DNA from: Acidilobaceae archaeon
GTDB taxonomy: Archaea; Thermoproteota; Thermoprotei_A; Sulfolobales; Acidilobaceae
Assembly: GCA_027081695.1 (NCBI GenBank)
Contig: JALWJI010000048.1
Location: forward strand, 1 to 5,495
Direction of reading: 5' to 3'
DNA: 5,495 nt
How positions within the stretch are numbered: position 1 is the first letter of the stretch; the number at the start of each line of letters is the position of its first letter. The translations under genes and the position numbers were made by a program. The notes under the pieces are model-generated. The model had not been told where the DNA came from, searched no databases, and worked only from the letters and a program-made list of their open reading frames with translations. Positions 1 through 4,081 of this stretch are shown piece after piece.

Positions 1-584
1 CCTGTGTCTAGTACTGCTATTCTTACTCCTTCTCCTGTGTAGCCTAGGCTCCAAGCGTCAGTAGCGTTGATCTTGAATATACCCCAGCTCTCAACCGTGC
101 TGCTTGTTTTTACACGTTGTTTCGATACTGGTTCAATCACGTGTACATGGAAGTTCTCGAAGACCTCTACTACTCCTGGATAGGATGCGAGCTCTTTAAT
201 GACCGAGAGTTTTGCTTTTACTAATACAACGTTGTCGATCCAGAATGTGTTTAGTACTTTTCCGTTCATTTTGTATACTTCGGTTATGAATGGAGCTTGT
301 GTCATCGACGCCCATGTTTTGAGAGTGTTCACTGCTTTGTCGTAGTCTCCTCTGACTAAATACTGTGTATAGGAGGGTAGTGGTTCTAGCCTGAATACTA
401 CGGTTATAACGTCATCGTCGTTTATCTCTCCTGAGATTACTTTTGATAGTAAGGCCGGATGGAATTTCTCGAGCCATACTTGATTATCATATGGGTGTAT
501 AGGTGACGCTAGTGTTAGAGGAGCTAGAGGTAGTATCATTAACACCACTAAAAAGAGTGCCGCTAGGATTCTATGTGTATTCAT
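1..584 (-). CDS. Secreted subtilisin-like serine protease (peptidase S8), N-terminal part, cut by window edge
   Basis: The first 194 codons are present; the rest lies beyond base 1. Residues 1-26 form a signal peptide: MNTHR, then a long run of Leu, Val, Ala and Ile to about residue 25, with a likely cut after Thr-Leu-Ala. Residues of about 45-150 look like an inhibitor I9-type propeptide, ending in a segment with WIDNVVLVKA and YPGVVEVFEN, which resembles the propeptide strand and helix that cap the protease. The mature domain begins near SWGIFKINATDAWSLGYTG, and VRIAVLDTG follows; its Asp193 is the expected first residue of the Asp-His-Ser triad. His and Ser would lie outside the window. 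The product is probably an exported protease that matures by removal of the propeptide and degrades extracellular protein. The ATG at 584-582 is preceded by GGGTG (591-595 on the complement) with 6 nt spacing. It is transcribed away from the gene at 801. The family call is firm; the substrate is unknown. Confidence 0.92.
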   Translation of the reverse strand, partial: MNTHRILAALFLVVLMILPLAPLTLASPIHPYDNQVWLEKFHPALLSKVISGEINDDDVITVVFRLEPLPSYTQYLVRGDYDKAVNTLKTWASMTQAPFITEVYKMNGKVLNTFWIDNVVLVKAKLSVIKELASYPGVVEVFENFHVHVIEPVSKQRVKTSSTVESWGIFKINATDAWSLGYTGEGVRIAVLDT

Positions 585-590
585 TATATG

Positions 591-595
591 CACCC
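591..595 (-). promoter_or_regulatory. Ribosome binding site of the protease gene
   Basis: The complement reads GGGTG, matching the anti-Shine-Dalgarno tail of archaeal 16S rRNA, with 6 nt before the ATG at 584. It supports that start codon, which also gives a complete signal peptide. Confidence 0.6.
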
Positions 596-634
596 TATGA
601 TAACGTCAATTATAGGTGAATATACTGAACAGCA

Positions 635-642
635 TATATAAA
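635..642 (-). promoter_or_regulatory. Candidate TATA box of the protease gene
   Basis: The complement reads TTTATATA, the archaeal TATA consensus, with an A-rich stretch on its upstream side. Transcription about 25 nt downstream would start near 610-614 and give a leader of about 26-30 nt that contains the GGGTG ribosome binding site. The geometry fits, but the surroundings are AT-rich, so a chance match is possible. Confidence 0.5.
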
Positions 643-751
643 TTTAATTCTAATACGAATAGTGATAATACATAATTTACTTCGATAATATAACAAGAAT
701 AAATATATATACTGTCTATATATAATATCTTACCATCAACCCTAGTACAAA

Positions 752-759
752 TTATACTA
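752..759 (+). promoter_or_regulatory. Candidate TATA box of the gene at 801
   Basis: TTATACTA is preceded directly by ACAAA, which resembles a TFB recognition element. Initiation about 25 nt downstream would fall near 780 and leave a leader of about 20 nt with the GGTGAT site. The AT run at 699-712 is an alternative that would give a leader of about 65-70 nt. Confidence 0.35.
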
Positions 760-789
760 AAGTATCTTCACGACCATCTAGTTCATAGC

Positions 790-795
790 GGTGAT
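790..795 (+). promoter_or_regulatory. Ribosome binding site of the gene at 801
   Basis: GGTGAT matches the complement of the archaeal 16S rRNA tail and stands 5 nt before the ATG at 801. The same site and spacing recur before the atpE start at 3439, and in imperfect form before the TTG at 1718. This supports the ATG at 801 as the start. Confidence 0.7.
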
Positions 796-800
796 TATAA

Positions 801-1433
801 ATGACGACTCGAGCCATTCCCGATATATACATGAAAGAATTCTATTACGCAAGGAAGAGCCTAGTCGAGAAAATGCTAACAAGAACAGAGAATATAGAAG
901 AACTATTCAGGTTCGCCGGTCCCCTACTAGCACCAATGGTAGCGACCCACGGACCAGCCGGCATAAACGTTGCACCATTCATGCTAACATTTACCGTGAA
1001 AAACGAGTACCTAGACCAGGCAATAGAGCATCTAAAGAAGATAAACAACGAATTATGGGGCAAGGGCCACATCGTGTATGCTACCGCCGCAGAATTCCTC
1101 CTAGAATGGATATATAACATCGAGCGCTCAGACCCACTAACACTCTCCACACATCTAATGACCAAAGGCCACACTTATACCAATATAAAAGCCACTAAAG
1201 AGGCCGCAATCGGCATACTAATACCACCCGATAGGGGAGCACTTGAGCTAAGAGCAATAGCTGAAATACATGAAGAGGGCCCATACTATGAATTCGTCAA
1301 CCTACTCCATGATCTCATGCACGCAGTTCCTCACGGTCGAAGAAGCCATCCATGGTATCCGGCTCTTGTACTGAGAGTTAAGGAGATTTATGATAATAGT
1401 TATCAGTCCTTGGGCGAAAGGATCTATCCTTAG
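801..1433 (+). CDS. Conserved-looking protein of unknown function with a C-terminal histidine cluster, 210 aa
   Basis: I do not recognise the family. The protein appears soluble: there is no signal peptide or clear membrane segment. It starts with a charged, probably helical region (residues 8-38), followed by a Gly/Pro/Ala-rich hydrophobic stretch at 40-66 (GPLLAPMVATHGPAGINVAP), a second helix around 68-85, and an aromatic segment FLLEWIY at 99-105. Near the C-terminus, HDLMHAVPHGRRSH places His at 170, 174, 178 and 183. The first three are spaced by four, so they could line one helix face and bind a metal, but that is inference. There are no cysteines. Twelve His in 210 residues is a high number. 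Codon use (CTA, ATA, AGA) matches the neighbours, and the GGTGAT site 5 nt upstream gives confidence that this is a real gene. It stands alone: the protease gene diverges upstream and 284 bp of non-coding DNA follows. Confidence 0.85.
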   Translation: MTTRAIPDIYMKEFYYARKSLVEKMLTRTENIEELFRFAGPLLAPMVATHGPAGINVAPFMLTFTVKNEYLDQAIEHLKKINNELWGKGHIVYATAAEFLLEWIYNIERSDPLTLSTHLMTKGHTYTNIKATKEAAIGILIPPDRGALELRAIAEIHEEGPYYEFVNLLHDLMHAVPHGRRSHPWYPALVLRVKEIYDNSYQSLGERIYP

Positions 1434-1439
1434 CTTTCC

Positions 1440-1453
1440 ATAACAATTGTTAT
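1440..1453. repeat. 14-bp perfect palindrome after the stop of the 801 gene
   Basis: ATAACAATTGTTAT is identical to its reverse complement and begins 7 bases after the TAG at 1431-1433. A smaller inverted repeat, TGATAA-TAG-TTATCA (1391-1405), lies within the end of the coding region. The palindrome has no T-tract after it, so it is not an obvious terminator. It could be a binding site for a dimeric protein, or chance in AT-rich DNA. Confidence 0.55.
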
Positions 1454-1462
1454 CTATGTCGC

Positions 1463-1547
1463 TGGGGGCTCAGTGGGCTCCTTGTAATCATAGGTAGAAG
1501 TTAATTAGGATTATCCTCATAGTCCACCACAGTCTTCATTGCCCCCA
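1463..1547 (-). ncRNA. Putative structured RNA with terminal stem and kink-turn (box C/D-like)
   Basis: Read on the minus strand, UGGGGGC (from 1547) pairs perfectly with GCCCCCA (ending at 1463). The stem is followed on its 5' side by A-AUGAAGA (a near match to box C, RUGAUGA; 1533-1539) and preceded on its 3' side by CUGA (box D; 1470-1473). Together these give a G-C stem, a 3-nt bulge AAU, tandem G·A and A·G pairs, then A-U and G-C, which is the layout of an L7Ae-binding kink-turn. A second stem, UGGACU with AGCCCA, can form inside, and a weaker UAAUC/GAUUA stem further in. AUGAUUA at 1484-1490 could serve as box C', leaving an 11-nt guide before box D. At 59 nt, the span between the boxes is longer than in typical archaeal C/D guide RNAs, and I see no clear box D'. 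A G/C-rich island in AT-rich intergenic DNA is what hyperthermophile RNA genes look like. The plus strand forms the stems too but not the kink-turn. Confidence 0.35.
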
Positions 1548-1717
1548 ACTAAGATCTTATCATTGATTGAGAAGTAATAATATGTCTGTTATCAAGAAGA
1601 GCTTATTTTGTATGCGTCTGAAGATGATTACATATGTCAGTTATATATTCTACCGACATATTATAATATTATTAATGAGATATATAATTACAGACCGTAT
1701 TGAAGGCGTGATGTATT
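1548..1717 (+). promoter_or_regulatory. AT-rich upstream region of the isomerase-like gene with several TATA-like runs
   Basis: This stretch holds no convincing gene. TATA-like runs occur at 1641-1648 (TTATATAT), 1659-1669 and 1681-1688 (TATATAAT). The middle one would place initiation near 1690, giving a leader of about 28 nt before the TTG at 1718. The last would start inside the ribosome binding site, so it is less likely. Which one is used cannot be decided from sequence alone. Confidence 0.3.
1705..1712 (+). promoter_or_regulatory. Ribosome binding site that selects the TTG start at 1718
   Basis: GGCGTGAT is one base away from GGTGAT with its upstream extension, and its GTGAT ends 5 nt before the TTG at 1718, the same distance as for the genes at 801 and 3439. 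No in-frame ATG exists nearby, so this decides the start. Confidence 0.55.
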
Positions 1718-3016
1718 TTGCCACAAGATATTCATCCAGGTCTAACCAAAACATTTAACATATGTATATTTCAGGCAGTTTCGAAGATTCATCCTAGTCA
1801 TCTTTCCGAGAAAACATATAGCACTATTACGAGGCTTTTCGATAATTATCCAAAGAATCTTAGATTTCATAGTCTAGGATCTTATAGTGATCCCCGGGAC
1901 ATAGTTAGTAATGCTCACGAAAAACCATGTGACCTAGCTGTTATAATAGTGGGTTCTGGTGGAACAGAGCATATTATAGTTGATGCGGTGTCTAAGCTAA
2001 GCATGCCTATCCTGCTAATAGCATTCGACGGATATAACAGTCTACCGGCTCTGGCTGAGGCAGCTAGTTACCTTCGAGAAAAGAATTATAGGTTTCTCTA
2101 TAGCTTCATTGAGCTAGCTAAAATCAATAATTATAAGGAGAGAATCTCGTCGAAGCTCCGGTCTATACTCGCATACTTATCGTTTAAGGGGTCGAAAATA
2201 GGAGTTATCGGCGGAATTAGTCCTTGGCTAGTGTATAGCAACGTCTCGGGCTCCGAGCTTAGATCCTTGCTTGGAACAGAGATCATCGATATCTCTATTG
2301 ATAGATTAGTAAGCTATTATGAGGGTGTGGAACCCGATGATATGCTTGTCAAGAGATTCCAGGCATTGGCCTCTGACAGGAAAGTTTCTGAGAGTATCCG
2401 GAGCGCGGTCCGGTTATATCTTGCAATCAAGAAACTCATAGAGGAGTATAATCTAGACGCTGCTACCATTAACTGTTTCGCTATAGCGGAGAGGCTTAAG
2501 GTGACTCCGTGCCTGGCTGTAGCATTACTAAATAGTGAAGGTATAATACTGGGATGTGAGGGAGACGTTCCCGCTCTCTTGACGGTTATGGCGAACTACT
2601 TTATTACAGGTAAGCCATCATTTATCGGGAACACATCTATGATCACCGGCAATGAACTAGTTATAAGCCACTGTACTATCCCTCTGGCAATGGCTTCCTC
2701 ATACAAGCTCACTACACATTTCGAAACAGGCTTGGGTGTAAGCGTCTCCGGAAGACTACCCATGGGGAGGAATGTCGTGGTCTCAAAGTTAGATCCTAGA
2801 AAGAGAGCATTGCTCGTATTAGACGGTAAGATACGGGACTCCGTTCCGAGATATACTAGACTTTGTAGGACCCAGCTAACCATCGAGTTCAACAGGGACA
2901 TCGAGGATATTATTGATGCAGGTGTGGGCAACCACCTCGTAGTCACCTTGGGTACTCATAGTGCTCCTCTTAGAGATCTTGGCAGAATACTTGGATGGAA
3001 GATAATATCATTATAA
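1718..3016 (+). CDS. L-fucose-isomerase-like protein (FucI/AraA-related, COG2407-type), 432 aa
   Basis: The family is recognised from spaced motifs. The N-terminal half has GSGGTEH (79-85) and NSLPALAEAASYLR (107-120), typical of the sugar-isomerase-like N-terminal domain. The C-terminal half has TPCLAVALLNSEGIILGCEGD (263-283), VISHCTIPLA (315-324), HFETGLGVSVSG (334-345) and a closing GNHLVVTLGTHSAPLRDLGRILG (404-426). Glu281, Asp283, His318 and His406 are candidates for the metal and substrate site, by analogy with fucose and arabinose isomerases, whose active site binds a divalent metal. Archaeal members mostly lack an assigned substrate, so aldose-ketose isomerase activity is possible but unproven. 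The protein is cytoplasmic, with no signal peptide. The TTG start is supported by GGCGTGAT 5 nt upstream. No sugar transporter or kinase lies nearby, so the context does not name a pathway. It probably forms its own transcription unit, since 119 nt separate it from atpF. Confidence 0.85.
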   Translation: MPQDIHPGLTKTFNICIFQAVSKIHPSHLSEKTYSTITRLFDNYPKNLRFHSLGSYSDPRDIVSNAHEKPCDLAVIIVGSGGTEHIIVDAVSKLSMPILLIAFDGYNSLPALAEAASYLREKNYRFLYSFIELAKINNYKERISSKLRSILAYLSFKGSKIGVIGGISPWLVYSNVSGSELRSLLGTEIIDISIDRLVSYYEGVEPDDMLVKRFQALASDRKVSESIRSAVRLYLAIKKLIEEYNLDAATINCFAIAERLKVTPCLAVALLNSEGIILGCEGDVPALLTVMANYFITGKPSFIGNTSMITGNELVISHCTIPLAMASSYKLTTHFETGLGVSVSGRLPMGRNVVVSKLDPRKRALLVLDGKIRDSVPRYTRLCRTQLTIEFNRDIEDIIDAGVGNHLVVTLGTHSAPLRDLGRILGWKIISL

Positions 3017-3088
3017 AATCTTCCAAAAGGCATCTATTTTCCTATCTGGGGAAACTATAGCTTGATAATAATGATGTTTTATTGACAA

Positions 3089-3095
3089 CTTTTTA
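3089..3095 (+). promoter_or_regulatory. Candidate TATA box of the ATP synthase gene cluster
   Basis: CTTTTTA, followed by TCC and preceded by the A-containing GACAA, lies about 45 nt before the TTG start of atpF. Initiation about 25 nt downstream would fall near 3117 and leave a leader of about 19 nt holding the GGAGGAGTG site. This suggests the cluster is transcribed from F onwards, apart from the isomerase-like gene. Confidence 0.42.
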
Positions 3096-3120
3096 TCCTA
3101 TAAACTATCTTCGATTTCCT

Positions 3121-3129
3121 GGAGGAGTG
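3121..3129 (+). promoter_or_regulatory. Strong ribosome binding site that selects the TTG start of atpF
   Basis: GGAGGAGTG is the longest Shine-Dalgarno-like run in the window and lies 6 nt before the TTG at 3136. It rules against the earlier in-frame TTG at 3082, which would add 18 residues not expected in this family and would place the promoter candidate inside the gene. Confidence 0.75.
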
Positions 3130-3135
3130 CAACTA

Positions 3136-3432
3136 TTGCCAGCCGGAAAAATAGTAGTAGTGGGGGACAAACTTAATCTTCCCCTGTTCAGGAGCGCGGG
3201 GATGAGCGTAGTAGAAGCAGACAACACCAGCGAAGTACTCAGAGTACTACGCTCAGTCAAGGACGAGGCAAGCCTTGTAATCGTCTTGAAACACGTCGTG
3301 GACGACCAGGAAAAGGTCATCAAGGCTGCCGAGGAGCTGAACATACCTATTCTTATCCTTCCAACTGTCTGGAGCCCTGCTGAGAAGATAAACGTTGAAA
3401 AACTACTTGCTAGGGCTCTTGGATTAGGGTGA
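3136..3432 (+). CDS. atpF: A-type ATP synthase subunit F
   Basis: This is the small central-stalk subunit of the archaeal rotary ATP synthase/ATPase, which sits with subunit D in the rotor shaft and modulates catalysis. At 98 residues it has the family's usual length of about 100. The start GKIVVVGDK (residues 4-12), followed by LFRSAGM (17-23), corresponds to the family's conserved opening, a beta strand, a GD turn and a helix with xAG. Alternating hydrophobic strands follow (ASLVIVLKHV, IPILILPT), as expected for its Rossmann-like fold, and the C-terminus is a helix (VEKLLARALG). The start chosen is TTG, because of the GGAGGAGTG site 6 nt upstream. Its TGA stop lies within the ribosome binding site of atpE, 6 nt before that start, so the two are probably translationally coupled. 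Identification rests on sequence character and on adjacent E and A genes. Confidence 0.9.
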   Translation: MPAGKIVVVGDKLNLPLFRSAGMSVVEADNTSEVLRVLRSVKDEASLVIVLKHVVDDQEKVIKAAEELNIPILILPTVWSPAEKINVEKLLARALGLG

Positions 3433-3433
3433 T
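3427..3433 (+). promoter_or_regulatory. Ribosome binding site of atpE overlapping the atpF stop
   Basis: GGGTGAT contains most of the atpF TGA stop and stands 5 nt before the ATG at 3439. Ribosomes finishing F would thus be placed to begin E. Confidence 0.7.
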
Positions 3434-3438
3434 AGGAT

Positions 3439-4047
3439 ATGGCTAAAGGCGACCTATTAGGAGATCCGAAAAAAGTCGCTGAAGAACTAGCAAATAGAGA
3501 ATCACAGAAAACAGAGAAAGTATTAGAGGAGGCCAAACAACACGCCTATAAGATAATAGAAGACGCATACAAGAAAGCGCTCTCAGAAGGAGAGAAAAGG
3601 CTCAGAGAAGAGTTCTCGAGAGCAGAAGAACAATTAAAGAGCATCGTATCAAGCCTGGAGCTAGATTTGAAGACTATTGTATCAAGCGAGAAATCGAAAT
3701 ACGTCGATGAGGTAATAAAGGAGGCGCTGAAGAAGATCGACGAGCTAGCAGAAGAAGAATGGTACAAGAAGTATCTAGAAAGCGTACTCCTCAAACTCAC
3801 ACAGGAGAATTACGACAGGCTCATCCTCAAAACCAATAAGAGAGACAAGGACGCTGTACAAGCCATAATAGCCAAGCTTGGTCTCCGAGGCCTCGAGGTA
3901 TCCCCCGAGCCTGTGGACATACTTGGAGGCGTTATTGCAGAGGCACCCGACGGTAGCCTCAGGCTTGACTATAGCCTCGACCTACTCGTCAAGATGAACG
4001 AGTATAAGTTGATGAGTGTCGCGTCTCGGAAGCTTTTTGTAGAGTAG
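3439..4047 (+). CDS. atpE: A-type ATP synthase subunit E (peripheral stalk)
   Basis: Subunit E pairs with subunit H to form the peripheral stalk that holds the catalytic A3B3 head against rotation. The protein is 202 residues, close to the usual length of about 200. Residues of about 10-105 are very rich in Lys, Glu and Ala with regular hydrophobic spacing, a long helix or coiled coil (for example EEAKQHAYKIIEDAYKKAL). From about 106 to the end it has the globular head-binding domain, with GGVIAEAPDGSLRLDYSLDL (163-182) matching the family's GG-[V/I]-x-x-x-x-x-DG signature. The ATG follows GGGTGAT by 5 nt. It sits between atpF and atpA, with 34 nt before the next start. Subunit H, its partner, is not visible here. 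The name follows archaeal A-ATPase usage; it is not the bacterial F-type gene called atpE. Confidence 0.93.
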   Translation: MAKGDLLGDPKKVAEELANRESQKTEKVLEEAKQHAYKIIEDAYKKALSEGEKRLREEFSRAEEQLKSIVSSLELDLKTIVSSEKSKYVDEVIKEALKKIDELAEEEWYKKYLESVLLKLTQENYDRLILKTNKRDKDAVQAIIAKLGLRGLEVSPEPVDILGGVIAEAPDGSLRLDYSLDLLVKMNEYKLMSVASRKLFVE

Positions 4048-4068
4048 GATTATCAGACTTTGGATGGT

Positions 4069-4073
4069 GGGTG
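4069..4073 (+). promoter_or_regulatory. Ribosome binding site of atpA
   Basis: GGGTG ends 8 nt before the ATG at 4082; a second GGTG overlaps it at 4066-4069. An in-frame GTG at 4067 lies inside this site and has only a weak site of its own, so ATG 4082 is preferred. Confidence 0.55.
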
Positions 4074-4081
4074 TAGTAGAT

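Larger units (their letters stand above)
585..800. other. AT-rich divergent intergenic region
   Basis: This 216-bp stretch separates the leftward protease gene from the rightward gene at 801. It is strongly AT-rich, with several runs of alternating A and T (around 634-642 and 699-727), and I see no open frame or RNA gene in it. It must hold the promoters of both flanking genes. The many TATA-like runs make assignment of individual boxes uncertain. Confidence 0.7.

Noticed and set aside
620..714. Direct repeat ATATACTG at 620-627 and 707-714
   Set aside because: Only 8 bp in low-complexity AT-rich DNA, with no third copy and no regular spacing.
845..1174. Open frames antisense to the 801, isomerase-like, atpF, atpE and atpA genes
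   Set aside because: They lie opposite or out of frame with genes that have ribosome binding sites and family motifs, and their products are Ser- or Pro-rich with low-complexity character typical of the non-coding strand here.
1463..1547. H/ACA guide RNA or tRNA as the identity of the GC-rich element
   Set aside because: An ACA lies 3 nt past the stem on the minus strand, but the 3' side of the internal loop is only 3 nt, too short for a pseudouridylation pocket at the usual distance. No T-loop motif or acceptor/anticodon layout of a tRNA is present.
1618..1630. CTGA-AG-ATGATTA on the plus strand, resembling a box D'/C' pair
   Set aside because: No matching box C upstream at the right distance, no box D downstream and no closing stem were found.
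1567..1758. Small open frame of 63 codons with a hydrophobic middle section
   Set aside because: It starts at TTG without a ribosome binding site, consists of AT-rich intergenic sequence rich in Ile, Tyr and Met, and overlaps the well-supported start at 1718 by 41 nt. Its inner ATG at 1582 also lacks an upstream site.
3017..3080. Terminator after the isomerase-like gene
   Set aside because: Only short T runs (TTTT at 3037-3040 and 3077-3080) with no stem; not enough to call a terminator.
3082..3135. Earlier TTG start for atpF
   Set aside because: It adds 18 residues unlike the family N-terminus, has no ribosome binding site, and covers the promoter candidate; TTG 3136 follows a strong GGAGGAGTG.
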